64,000 nucleotides of DNA from Isoetes taiwanensis (lineage: Eukaryota; Streptophyta; Lycopodiopsida; Isoetales; Isoetaceae). Each line of letters starts with the position of its first letter. Within the stretch, counting starts at the first letter, position 1. Positions 22,150 to 33,155 of the stretch are shown piece by piece. The stretch spans positions 1,703,487-1,767,486 of the forward strand of contig JAJEKV010000049.1 of assembly GCA_021234155.1 (NCBI GenBank). Reading direction: 5' to 3'. The position numbers and the translations under genes are program-made. The notes under the pieces are model-generated. The model saw only the letters and a list, made by a program, of their open reading frames with translations, had not been told where the DNA came from and searched no databases.

Positions 22150-24351
22150 TTTCAATCTTTTGCATAGCTGTAGTGCCTTTCTCTTTTCCCTTTCCATTCT
22201 ACGTCTATAGAGTGGGTAGACGTTGCTAATCATAGTCTGCTCCAGAAATTGCTTTGGGTACCCTTCACTGCAGACCCCATCAACCATATAGGGAGCATTA
22301 GGATACGTGCCCCCTTGTGATTTCTGACCACTTTGGGTTGGCAGTCATAGTGATGAACAAATCTGGTCGGCCAAGCTCTCGAACAATTGCCATTGCATCT
22401 TTGTAGAGTTGAGTCATATAACATGTGCTTCCAATAAATGTTGCTGGTAGAATGACACGGTGCCCAATGGAATTCCCATCATGCCCAGTGGAATCCACAA
22501 TACCACTATACAATTCGCTACGTAGTTGAGCTTGGTTTAGTTGTACCCACCCAATCTTGACTGCCACATCTTAGCAAACATGTCACAAATGTACTCATGG
22601 AACAACCTCCCAGTGATATGCAATGGTGATAATGTGCCATTGCGTACCTAGAGATGATACTTATAGAATTGCAAGATAGTTACACCATTTGAACTGTTAA
22701 CTTGTTGGATCCCCGTCAGTTCCATAGGGAAAGAGGAGTGCAAAGTGCTGAGCATCGTATGATGAATGCAATGCGTCAATATATGCCTGATTCCTCCTTC
22801 TTTAGAATGTACCACAATGTCTCTGAGATTGTCTTTTGGGCCAGTGTCAACTGGCATCAATATTGCTATCTCATTTGCAGATGGAGCACTATACCATCAT
22901 CTACGTGAATCATGCATGTTTGCACTTGGAATTCGAAGATGCATGTCAATAGATGGACTTGCATGCATGACCTCAGCCGCTGAGCGAAATATACGAACAA
23001 GAGGATTTACGTCTGCCATCATGCGTTGAAGACACGCCATTGTATCACGTCGTGTACCACCACTAAATGATGTATGACGATCTAGCTGCAACTCATTGCC
23101 ATCCATGATATAAATTTGTGCAAAATACGCACTATTGTCCTGGCTATCAGGTAGCAAAGTTCCCATCATGTGACACATGTGACCGTTGACTCTGAAAGTG
23201 TATGCACCTCCAATGGAGTTTGTCAAGGAGGCATCGAGTTTGACAGCCAATGAGGCAAATGCAAGGGCATTGTTATATTTTCTAATACCAGATCGGAAGT
23301 CCTTTCCAATGTCATCCCTCCTTGTGTATAGATCCATGAGAGCTGGAGGGGGGCGGGGGGACAGGGAAAGGTGGCAATGAAATCTTCCCGTTTGAACAAC
23401 AAAATGTACCAAGTTCATCCTTCCACATCAAGGCCCCACAATGCTTGCATTTTCCCGCATCACAATATTGCGGGGCTATTGCACTCCAAGCTATTTTCCA
23501 AAATCCAACCGTTCTCCTTACTACTGCCTCAGTTTGTGGTGCATCTCCATCATTATCTCGGAATGCCTCTACATGCCTTAGATTCATCCTTCTCATGCTA
23601 ACACGTGCTCCAATGCTACTTGGTTCTTCATGAGGCACATTGGCAACAGGATTTAAATGCGATACCACTTCCACTGCGTCACCCTGAACAATGATACTCT
23701 CACTCTGTATGGGGATGGTGGGCTGCACTATGTCGCCAAGTTTAAAACACTCACCCAACGTTGATTCCATGTTACCTCCATTGAACACATTCTCACCCTG
23801 GTCTGACATACATGATGCCATTGCTATGCTTCTGGGAGTTAAGCTAACATTCTCAAATTCTCTAGCTAATGCTCTAGCCTTGGCCACACATCTTCGTATC
23901 TGACGCCTGCTTTTCTCCAACACAGTCTCCAATCTTTTAGGTGTTTGATAAGACGGATTTTGCCGGATAGCATCTGGGTTTGAGCAAGGTTCAAAGGAGT
24001 GTTATGCATAGTTACATGCGTTGGTAGACCCCCAACATGGTCGTCATGAACAATTTTACTTGGCAATGAACTCACAACATCCATACTTAGTGATGCATGG
24101 ACTGATATACACTCGTCCAGTTCCTCTTGCAAGTTTCTGGCAGTACTTCCATAGGCAATTCCATCTCCCTCGCATGTGTAATCATCCACAGTACTGTCTC
24201 CCCTCGTTGCACGTGCTCGTGCTCTCCATGTTAATTTATGTTTGCGGGCCAGATGTCTCTCCCTTGCTGACTTTGATTCTTGTTCGGGTGTGGCATGTGT
24301 TGCCATGCCATCTTTATAAATTCTAGGACTCATGGTTTTTGATGTCACCAT
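22150..24351 (-). pseudogene. Helitron Rep/helicase transposase, N-terminal part, broken
   Basis: Rolling-circle transposon protein. In order on the minus strand: a basic N-terminus (24351-23866); a Cys motif CKHCGALMWKDE...CC (about 23430); DFRSGIRKYNNALAF (about 23290); NGHMCHMMGTLLP (about 23180); and the Helitron-like N domain with GHRVILPATFIGSTCYMTQL and RELGRPDLFITMTANPKW (22470-22320). Three or more frameshifts break it, one in a G-rich run at 23341-23365. After NPKWSEI the sequence jumps to PYMVDGVCSEGYPKQF and VYPLYRRR (22280-22180). The roughly 100 residues that normally hold the HUH motif are therefore deleted, and no helicase domain follows. Non-functional. Confidence 0.85.
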
Positions 24352-24880
24352 ACCCTGAACATGTAGATGAGGTTATGGATCCAATGGGGCGTCTCGGCCA
24401 AGAGTCTATTAAGCAGACAAATTTATACCCATGTATCTTTTGATCTAAAACAACATAATCCAATAATATAACATGAACGCATTTTGACTTTACATAAGCC
24501 CAAAGCCTTAACCCCTAGAGTAATATTAGACACTGGTAAACAAAAATCTACTTGTAGGGAAAGACCTCATATATACTATGTCTCCATGTCAGTGCGAAAC
24601 CAAACTCACAATCTAGAAGAGCCCTAAACGTCCTATCGAATGACCCATAGAACGACTATTGCTCTAGTATTCTCATGTGATGTGGCCATGCACCCTAAAA
24701 AGGTAGTGGAAGAAATAACAATGCAAAGCAATAAAAGAACCTCCCAAAAATGAAAATTGAGCTTGGTTACCATTGTGATCCACAATGAGTACGTATGAAA
24801 CTCATTAATTTTGAATGAAAGGAGGGCAAATGGTTGTTTTTACCGCAACGAACCAATAATATCTGCCTTCATGTTTTAGC
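24352..24880. other. Spacer upstream of the Helitron pseudogene
   Basis: Non-coding. It ends in a run of about 19 A residues at 24882-24900, next to the first long direct repeat. Confidence 0.4.
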
Positions 24881-25639
24881 CAAAAAAAAAAAAAAAAAAA
24901 TGCCTGAAGTCTAGTATAGTCCTAAGACCTTTAGACTCTTAGTGATACCAATCCCATTTGGGAAATTAACCACTCAATTGGCAGCCTTACTAAAGGATAG
25001 GTGCACTCTTTTAGTAAGCCTTGATCTGAATAAAATTATGTCTCAAAGAAAGAATTAAAACATCTAGTTATGCAGTATAATATAATGCCTTTATTCCTCT
25101 CTTACTGGCTTTTTACAGAATCAAAGTTATCTACATCTATCCTTGGCAATGAATTTCAATTCACATTAATACCCATTAACCCAAAATTTGACTTACTATT
25201 TTCTGAAAATGTAGGTTGCATAAAAAACATTTTATCTCATCAAATATAGACCGAAAACAAACCAACAATTTATTCTATTTTCTGAATGGCAAAACTCATG
25301 AATACATTGCATAAACCAGTAAATTAGCATGGATAATTCATATAGTAACAAAATCCATTCCATAAAAATATGATCACTGTTTTTAGATTATTCCAGAAGC
25401 AAACTTATCCATGCTCGCATCTTGAAAGCTTCAAAAAGGAGAGAGTAGGAGAGATAGACCCGGTTACTTGCAGCAAAAACAAATGCATATTAGCCTTTTG
25501 GGGTAATAACATAAGCTGCTAGCAGGTAAGCATTGGGGCTATCTGGCTTTTCGCCCTTCACCCATTTATCTTTAGTATATTAGTACCATCACATGTTTTA
25601 CGCAAGGCTTACAAGCTAGAGGCATATTCATAGATTCAT

Positions 25640-25990
25640 ATCTATGTCAGTTTTATCTGCTCTATTCCAGCAGGACATCTTACCTTATGCCCTTATAAGT
25701 CCCAAACAAACATTACTCATTAAATTTATCATCATTGCCTTCTTATTCCTTGTGCAGTCCATGAAAGCAATTAAGTTACGTAATTATTGGTCTCATGATC
25801 ATCCCAGATTTGTCATACCTATGTCAGTTTTATCTGATCTATTCTAGCAGGATATCTTACCTTATGCCATTATATGTCCCAAACAAACATTAGTCCTTAT
25901 ATTTATCATCTTTACCTTCTTATTCCTGGTGCAGTCTATGCAAGCAATTTAGTAATGCAGTCCTTGGTCTCATGATCCTCTCAGATCTGA
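25640..25990 (+). repeat. ~176 bp tandem subrepeat within direct repeat 1
   Basis: Two units beginning TATGTCAGTTTTATCTG(C/A)TC with AGCAGGA(C/T)ATCTTACCTTAT. The same pair occurs in direct repeat 2 at about 32204-32555. Confidence 0.75.
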
Positions 25991-26082
25991 CCTATAGTCT
26001 AATTCTATTATGCTGCTCCATATCCTATTTCCCTAAATCGTTTAACTCATCTTCTATTATTGCCAGCATTTATAATATCAAA

Positions 26083-26590
26083 TCAAACCTGGTTGTCTTG
26101 GCTTGTTACTAGTTTGCCAGCATGTTTGTCCATGGATGTGTATTTGCCCACCAAATCTTCATTATTTTTTGTCACCATTCCTGAATCAGCTGCAGTAATT
26201 TTGTTAATGGCAGTGCATGCATCTTCCGGATTCTGGCTCAGCTCATCAGTCTCATTGATTTTTGCCCTGGTGCTTGTGTTACCTTCCAGGCTTATGATAA
26301 TCATACAGATTCTTTCTTTTTGCAGCCTTTTTCTTTTCTGTCTCCATTTTTTCCATGGTGGATCTGTTAAAGCCTCCTTTCCGTCTGCCCATGAAGCATG
26401 AGATCACCTCTGATCCATCATTCCGGCAGCATACAGAGGAATACACAACGAATATGTTTTTGCTAGCTGATACTGGATATAAATAGAGAACCAGCTTTAG
26501 TTCATACCTTCCAATCGTCCGTTGTAGGTCGCCTAATCTTCCATGCCATTTCATTTCTTGTTCCGTTAGGTTTAGATCCATCCTGGCCAC
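26083..26590 (-). pseudogene. Terminal-repeat ORF, frameshifted copy
   Basis: Copy of the ORF at 32646-33155. It starts MARMDLNLTEQEMK and is frame-disrupted after KNLYDYHKP; the rest (NTSTRAKINETDELSQNPED) continues in another frame at 26304-26083. Short indels relative to the other copy lie near 26285-26300. Function unknown. Confidence 0.5.
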
Positions 26591-26857
26591 GTACCATGTG
26601 TTTTTGCCCTAATTTTTATCTTCTTTCTTTTGTCTACTCTTACGAAAGGGTAAGTCCCCCCTTTTTTTAAAACCAAACTCTATATCTTATTCAACCATTC
26701 CCATATGGTTCATTATCTACATCCTCTATATCTTATTCAACCATTCCCATATGGTGCAATCATATCATCTAGCAACTACAAATAAAAAATCCTGCCTCCT
26801 TCCACAGTTCAGGGGGCTCCTATTTTCATGTTAGCATTTTTTGTTACATCAGGGAGA

Positions 26858-26888
26858 GTAGGGCCCTGCTGTAACACAGGGGCCCTAC
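26858..26888. other. Strong hairpin just inside direct repeat 1
   Basis: GTAGGGCCC and GGGCCCTAC are inverted around an inner CTGT/ACAG stem with a short loop. It lies in the 3' untranslated part of the element on its minus-strand reading. Possibly an RNA structure for RT recognition; that role is speculation. Confidence 0.5.
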
Positions 26889-27951
26889 CCTTACCGTCTA
26901 GAGTCTACTCTTATTATTTTATATAACCCAGCAATAAGATACTTACATTAGTTTGAGCAGCGTTCTTGTTAGGTCTCCAACATCATACGGGAGTCCTGGG
27001 AATCTGTTATTCTTCAAAGCCTGTAGTACTATCCTGTAGATGTTTGTTTTATTGAAGCCGTTGTCACAAAAAGTTAAAATGAGTTTATGAATATCAATGG
27101 CTGCTGTATCTGCTGAAGAGTGTGCATACACATATGGGATGACTTGTGATATAATCACTTTGCTAGCCTGCCCATAGGGTCTGCAACTACATGCTTTAAT
27201 GAACTTGCATACTTCAAATGGCAGTTTATTCCTTTTGTCATATCTAGAGTACTTGTACAGGCCTGCATGTTTATCCATCACTATAATCGTGATGTTTAAG
27301 AAATTCACTTGTTGGCCCCATCTTTTTCCATCTTGCAGAAACTTTCCATATATTGTTTCGTCTTTGATTCCCAAATGTTTCATGTTGTATATTGTACATT
27401 CAGAATCTTTATCAAAGAACTCCTGCAGGTCTCCTCCATTTATAATATTAAGATCATCTATGTATCTTGCTGCGAATTGGAATCTCGGGATATCTTTTAA
27501 TCTGTTCATGTGTGCCAGTTTTTTTATAAACTGGAGCTCATACCATGCTAGGTACAGATTGCACCACGCAGGGCTGCATGCAAATCCCATAGGAATACCT
27601 TTTCTTTGTCTCCAGATTTCCTGTCCCATCCTTAAATAGCAGTGGCTTAGCAGCCATTCATTGACTTTTTTGAAGAAATCTCTAGTTATCAGTATTCTGC
27701 TTTTTGCTCTTTCCTCATCTAATTTCTCCCATTCCGTCTTGTAGCCTCATACTTTCTTTTGCTATACATACGTTCTCTTGGTGTTGTGTGCAGTTTATAA
27801 TCCCAGACTAGATCAACTATATCATTTATAATTTCAATTATGCCATCCCTACCAAAAATTGGGATATTTTCGTAGCATTTCGTGATATCTGCTGAAAAAA
27901 CATTGTTAACCTTAGTTGGCAGGTTCAAGATCACATCATATGAAGAGTTCA

Positions 27952-28113
27952 CCATCCAGCTTGCATTGACTTTATTGGGTAGCCAAATTCTTATTTCAGT
28001 CGTGTTCCATTGGCTTACTTCTGGCCATATCTCCATCCAGCTTGCATTGACTTTATTGGGTAGCCAAATTCTTATTTCAGTCGTGTTCCATTGGCTTACT
28101 TCTGGCCAGTTGG
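27952..28113 (-). repeat. 81 bp in-frame tandem duplication in the RT
   Basis: Two adjacent units starting at 27952 and 28033 are near-identical over 81 bp, adding 27 codons to the RT frame. The second unit abuts the TATTC-tailed insertion. Confidence 0.8.
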
Positions 28114-28160
28114 TCTCCGTGGATGATAAAATCATATTCTATTCTATTCTATTCTATGCA
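28104..28160 (+). repeat. Truncated TATTC-tailed retroposon end
   Basis: GGTCTCCGTGGATGATAAAA followed by TATTC pentamers, the same end as at 6341-6390. It interrupts the RT frame between the HK..YRWIT block and motif A, so it looks like a 5'-truncated insertion or a filler at the duplication. Confidence 0.5.
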
Positions 28161-29488
28161 TTTGCCAAGAATACTAGTTACCAAATCAGCCACTTGGATG
28201 AAGGCAGTTTCATGTGCATTAGTTATCCATCGATACTCAGCTTTATGCGCCTTAAATATTCCTAGTAAATACGGTAATTTATCAATGTGTTTTTCTGTGG
28301 TATCAATAGCCATTTGAATATCCAGCATACATTCATTCTTGATAGCTTCCTCACTGCACTGTATCTTCTCAAAATCTTGGCTGTTTAGCCTATTCATTGC
28401 CATTTCTCTAATATGTTTTTGGCATATAAATGACGCATTGTTTCCCGCTTTATCCAGCCCAGCAATGTAAAGGTTCTCATTTAGCCATTGTAAGTTCTTT
28501 TTAACCCCTGCATCATTCCATAAAAATCTCTTTTTTTGAAGCTTGGCCTTATGCTCCTCAATTCTCAGATGAGCTTCTTTCATAACTAGATTCTTTATGT
28601 ACTTAATTCCTTCCTCTTCAATATGTAGCAGGCTATAATAGTGGACCATAAAGAATTGGTCAACTGTCTTAGTAAATTCCTCCATGAACTGTTCAATGGT
28701 GAAGCTACAATCTGGGATATGGTTCAATCCCATGGCAAAGGCATCCCTTAACTTTTTGCAATGGATAATTTGCAAGTCTGTGGTCCTGATATGACCAATT
28801 TTTTTATCCAAAAATCTTTCTAAACTGGGATTTCAGCATGGGCATTTGTTGTTACTACCATCTGCAAAGATATTATAAGGTTTATATACCTTATCTTTAA
28901 TTTGCTCAACATATCTCCATCCGAAGATGGTATTTTCTAAAAGTTCCTCAGCTGTTCCAGGTATTGTACTCTGTAATGTATCTAAGAATATATTTCTGAC
29001 AGAAAATCTTTCCATTGATTTGGATAAAAAGGTACAGTGAACTATCTTTGCTTTCTGTTTGTCCTTAGAGACCTTAAGGTGTCTTTTCCTGTTGCAATCT
29101 CTGACAATGAATCTTGTATTTGCAGCAGGTACCTACATAAATTTGATGTGTATCAGTATTGTGGTTTGCAGAACGTATCCTTCCATTTTACCTTTCCCAA
29201 GATACTTCTGTCTTTTTGCATGAAAATTCTGATTTTCATGTCACTGGTAGTATGTACCAGTAAGATTTATAGTAGGAAAAGTTTTTTCTCTTTTAGTCAT
29301 ATAGGGGGAAAACTTTTTCCATAAAAAACCCCCTTATGTACTTTTTTGGTTATGGCTATAATAACCATATTAAGAGTGTTTTATTTTCAGAATATGGACC
29401 TTCTTACTTACATAGAGTATAAATATGCAAAACATGAGAAATTACTTTGATAGTTCTAAAAATTCAATACGAAAGCTTGTTTCAAGAC

Positions 29489-30868
29489 TTACTTGGAATT
29501 AGCCATATAGTTCAGTTTGTTGGGCGGACTGTCCTCCAGGTTGATGATTTTGTTGCCACCTTTTGTGACTGAGTACTCATCTTCATTTATGGCCATGTCC
29601 TGAGTGTCCTTGCTGATAGTTTTGCTACGTGGGTCCATAGTGACACGAGGAGGTCCTCTTGGTGTGTAACTGGGTGTACCCATGCTGCTGCTTCCTTTTT
29701 GTTTTGCCCATGCAAATTTGTTCTTCTGTTTTGGTCTCTGCTCTGTCATAAAAGTCTTTGGCCTGAGTGTTTTTTCTGTAATTTCAGCCAGTCTAGTGTT
29801 CCCAAAAGCTGCCTTCAGGTCTTTATCAGGATTGTTAGCATAGTATAATGTCATTTCAATCATAACCTTCCTTACTTCTAAATAAGCAAAGTATGCAAGA
29901 ACAGCAGGCCTAATGACGTTATAAACCAATTTTGTAAAGCATACCATTTTAACCATAGGTGTGGCACCTGGGTATAATTCCTCTAAGTTGTTGAGTATGT
30001 ACCATACAGCGTGGTCTATCCAGATAATGCCACTACCACATTGATCTTTGTCTTTGTCTTTTTTCTTGGTTTTGATGCAGCCACATGTCAAGAAAGGGCA
30101 GTGAGTTCTCCATATTTTCTTTAAGTAGAAGCCATCCCTTTTATCGTCACTAAAAGCCATGTTTCCTTTCTGGCTCACGTGAATCCCGGTATTTTTGTCA
30201 CAAGACTGCTGCTCAAAGATAGGTAATGTCATTTCCTTTTTTGTGAAGTGTTTGTCGAGCTTTTCTGCCTTAATTTTTGCATTTCTGATATCATCATCAG
30301 TAATTCCAGCCAAGGCTTTCCACGTTTCAATGTTGATTGGGGCTAGAGCCCCAAAATTCTGACTTCTCCACAAGGCCTGACCATAGGTTAAACCATAACA
30401 TTCAACTCCATGTCCTGATATCAAAGGAAATCTAGCTGAATTTCCCAAAGTTAGAGTAGGAACTTGTTCTGCATCAGGACTATCATCTTCATTTTTTCCG
30501 GAGTTATTTTTCAAGCCCCCTTCAAGGCTCAAAGACTCCTCTTCTGTGAGATCATCCTCCGAAAATAAACAGTGACGAACTTCTTCTTGTAAATAATGTG
30601 GGGTAGCTTCTTTTATCTCCTCGGTTTTCAAAGATGATACAATATCATGTACACTTTCCAAGGCATTCAGGCCTATCATGAATTTTTGTCCCATTTCATC
30701 ATCAAAACATGTCCTAGCATACAGTATACTAGGCATCTCATTGTACACTGTTGCAAATATAGTTTTGCATGTTTCCACATGAAAGCTTGCTTTCTTCATT
30801 AGTTGGAACATTTTGAACCAGCCACAAAAACCCAGGTAGCTAACTGGTGATTTCTCCTTATCTATCAA
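29489..30868 (-). CDS. 459-residue ORF of the Penelope-like element, function unknown
   Basis: The longest open frame of the retroelement, intact, on the RT strand and 5' of it, with a 473 bp gap between them. It has an acidic, Ser-rich segment at about 100-140 (EDDLTEEESLSLEGG), a segment with SGHGVECYGLTYGQALWRS at about 155-175, a Cys/His cluster HCPFLTCGC before a Lys-rich stretch (KTKKKDKDKDQ) at about 255-275, a hydrophobic helical region at about 280-340, and a basic, Pro-rich tail (RPKQKNKFAWAKQKG). The composition suits a nucleic-acid-binding ORF1-type protein, but I recognise no domain. Unlike the RT, it has no break, so it is recently inactivated or still translated. Confidence 0.55.
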   Translation of the reverse strand: MIDKEKSPVSYLGFCGWFKMFQLMKKASFHVETCKTIFATVYNEMPSILYARTCFDDEMGQKFMIGLNALESVHDIVSSLKTEEIKEATPHYLQEEVRHCLFSEDDLTEEESLSLEGGLKNNSGKNEDDSPDAEQVPTLTLGNSARFPLISGHGVECYGLTYGQALWRSQNFGALAPINIETWKALAGITDDDIRNAKIKAEKLDKHFTKKEMTLPIFEQQSCDKNTGIHVSQKGNMAFSDDKRDGFYLKKIWRTHCPFLTCGCIKTKKKDKDKDQCGSGIIWIDHAVWYILNNLEELYPGATPMVKMVCFTKLVYNVIRPAVLAYFAYLEVRKVMIEMTLYYANNPDKDLKAAFGNTRLAEITEKTLRPKTFMTEQRPKQKNKFAWAKQKGSSSMGTPSYTPRGPPRVTMDPRSKTISKDTQDMAINEDEYSVTKGGNKIINLEDSPPNKLNYMANSK

Positions 30869-31729
30869 ACCTTTTTCTTTGAAAATAATCTATTCATGTA
30901 CCTCAACTGGTTTAATGCAAGCAATCACAGTTTGTACGGCAGCATTTGGACTTGTAATTTGGCATGCATCATATTGTAGCATCTTCAGTTCTTTTATCCA
31001 TAAGTTGCCATAGTCTTATTCCTCGTCTTGTATTGTATCCTGCATATAGATCTCATTTCAAAAGTTTTTTAACAAAGAAAAAGCACCTTTACTCAAATCA
31101 AGGTTCCTGGTTATACCAGGAAACTGGATAAACATAAAAAAATGCCTGAAGTCTAGTATAGTCCTAAGACCTTTAGACTCTTAGTGATACCAATCCCATT
31201 TGGGAAATTAACCACTCAATTGGCAGCCTTACTAAAGGATAGGTGCACTCTTTTAGTAAGCCTTGATCTGAATAAAATTATGTCTCAAAGAATTAAAACA
31301 TCTAGTTATGCAGTATAATATAATGCCTTTATTCCTCTCTTACTGGCTTTTTACAGAATCAAAGTTATCTACATCTATCCTTGGCAATGAATTTCAATTC
31401 ACATTAATACCCATTAACCCAAAATTTGACTTACTATTTTCTGAAAATGTAGGTTGCATAAAAAGCATTTTATCTCATGAAATATAGACCGAAAACAAAC
31501 CAACAATTTATTCTATTTTCTGAATGGCAAAACTCATGAATACATTGCATAAACCAGTAAATTAGCATGGATAATTCATATAGTAACAAAATCCATTCCA
31601 TAAAAATATGATCACTGTTTTTAGATTATTCCAGAAGCAAACTTATCCATGCTCGCATCTTGAAAGCTTCAAAAAAGAGAGAGTAGGAGAGATACCCCCA
31701 GTTACCTGCAGCAAAAACAAATGCATATT

Positions 31730-32050
31730 GGGTAAAAGCATGTTAGGGTGTCCCTTAAAAAGTATTATTTAGTGACCAAAAAAGTACCTAAAAAGGTACC
31801 CAGGACTGGGTACTGGGTACCTATGTAATATCCCAATAAAAGGTACATTCTAGAACTTTTATATATATTTTGGTCTCCGGTAGCATTATCTTTATCTTAA
31901 CTTTGAATATTAATGTGTTCTTGACTTTTATTTTGGATATTTGTACTAGCTTTAATGAAAATAAACATGAGAAAGTACCCAGTTCTAAAGTACCTAGTGT
32001 ATGTACTTTTGCAGGTTCCAAAAGTGGTACACCCTAACATGCTTTTACCC
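31730..32050. mobile_element. MITE with perfect 22 bp TIRs and TATT target duplication
   Basis: A 321 bp element. The ends GGGTAAAAGCATGTTAGGGT (first 20 of 22) are perfectly inverted at the other side. TATT is duplicated at 31726-31729 and 32051-32054; the empty site is preserved in the sister repeat (GCATATTAGCC near 25487). The interior is AT-rich with repeated GGTACC-type blocks (GTACCCAGGACTGGGTACTG) and no gene. A second, older copy lies at 1321-1651. Four-base duplications are unusual for common plant MITEs. Confidence 0.9.
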
Positions 32051-32203
32051 TATTAGCCTTTTGGGGTAATAACATAAGCTGCTAGCAGGTAAGCATTGGG
32101 GCTATCTGGCTTTTCGCCCTTCACCCATTTATCTTTAGTATATTAGTACCATCACATGTTTTACGCAAGGCTTACAAGCTAGAGGCATATTCATAGATTC
32201 ATA

Positions 32204-32555
32204 TCTATGTCAGTTTTATCTGCTCTATTCCAGCAGGACATCTTACCTTATGCCCTTATAAGTCCCAAACAAACATTACTCATTAAATTTATCATCATTG
32301 CCTTCTTATTCCTTGTGCAGTCCATGAAAGCAATTAAGTTACGTAATTATTGGTCTCATGATCATCCCAGATTTGTCATACCTATGTTAGTTTTATCTGG
32401 TCTATTCCAGCAGGATATCTTACCTTATGCCATTATATGTTCCAAACAAACATTAGTCCTTATATTTATCATCTTTACCTTCTTATTCCTGGTGCAGTCT
32501 ATGCAAGCAATTTAGTAATGCAGTCCTTGGTCTCATGATCCTCTCAGATCTGACC
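32204..32555 (+). repeat. ~176 bp tandem subrepeat within direct repeat 2
   Basis: Second occurrence of the two-unit subrepeat seen at 25640-25990; both units are retained with few changes. Confidence 0.75.
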
Positions 32556-32645
32556 TGTAGTCTAATTCTATTATGCTGCTCCATATCCTATTTCCCTAAA
32601 TCGTTTAACTCATCTTCTATTATTGCCAGCATTTATAATATCAAA

Positions 32646-33155
32646 TCAAACCTGGTTGTCTTGGCTTGTTACTAGTTTGCCAGCATGTTTGTCCATGGAT
32701 GTGTATTTGCCCATCAAATCTTCATTATTTTTTGTCACCATTCCTGAAGTAATTTTGTTAATGGCAGTGCATGCATCTTCCGGATTCTGGCTCAGCTCAT
32801 CAGTCTCATTGATTTTTGCCCTGGTGCTTGTGTTACCTTCCATGCTGCCAACAGGCTTATGATAATCATACAGATTCTTTCTTTTTGCAGCCTTTTTCTT
32901 TTCTATCTCCATTTTTTCCATGGTGGATCTGTTAAAGCCTCCTTTCCGTCTGCCCATGAAGCATGAGATCACCTCTGATCCATCATTCCGGTAGCATACA
33001 GAGGAATACACAACGAATATGTTTTTGCTAGCTGATACTGGATATAAATAGAGAACCAGCTTTAGTTCATACCTTCCAATTGTCCGCTGTAGGTCGCCTA
33101 ATCTTCCATGCCGTTTCATTTCTTGTTCCGTTAGGTTTAGATCCATCCTAGCCAC
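32646..33155 (-). CDS. 169-residue ORF carried in the terminal repeat
   Basis: An open frame starting MARMDLNLTEQEMKRHGRLG. It has a basic, Lys-rich middle (MEKMEIEKKKAAKRKNLYDY) and a polar acidic C-terminal part (INETDELSQNPEDACTAINK). No known domain. It lies in the 5' repeat of the Penelope-like element, upstream of the 459-residue ORF on the same strand, and recurs with a frameshift in the other repeat. It may be a leader-encoded element protein or the N-terminal part of a longer frame; no function is assigned. Confidence 0.45.
   Translation of the reverse strand: MARMDLNLTEQEMKRHGRLGDLQRTIGRYELKLVLYLYPVSASKNIFVVYSSVCYRNDGSEVISCFMGRRKGGFNRSTMEKMEIEKKKAAKRKNLYDYHKPVGSMEGNTSTRAKINETDELSQNPEDACTAINKITSGMVTKNNEDLMGKYTSMDKHAGKLVTSQDNQV

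Larger units (their letters stand above)
24901..26790 (-). repeat. Long direct repeat 1 (pseudo-LTR), downstream copy
   Basis: Begins TGCCTGAAGTCTAGTATAGT on the plus strand and ends ...AACTACAAATAAAAAA, closely matching 31143-33358 without the MITE. It contains a two-unit tandem subrepeat of about 176 bp (25640-25990) and a small minus-strand ORF. Confidence 0.85.
26943..29015 (-). pseudogene. Penelope-like reverse transcriptase, broken
   Basis: Reads on the minus strand: a short N-terminal frame (29015-28833) ending at an in-frame TGA (28833-28835). The same frame then continues (to 28149) with GLDKAGNNASFICQKH and LPYLLGIFKAHKAEYRWIT. Next comes VFSADITKCYENIPI (RT motif A, about 27890), and after a frameshift near 27745, WRQRKGIPMGFACSPAW and FAARYIDDLNIIN (catalytic YIDD codons at 27453-27464), then a thumb-like C-terminus to 26943. 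An 81 bp in-frame duplication (27952-28113) repeats NTTEIRIWLPNKVNASWM. A TATTC-tailed fragment interrupts at 28104-28160. The catalytic aspartates are present, but the gene cannot make a full protein as it stands. Confidence 0.75.

Noticed and set aside
24901-26790. Hammerhead ribozyme in the terminal repeat
   Set aside because: A CTGATGAG string occurs on the minus strand near 26240, but without the matching stem and GAAA core; it is part of the small ORF.
27199-27639. 146-codon plus-strand frame
   Set aside because: Antisense shadow of the reverse transcriptase catalytic region.
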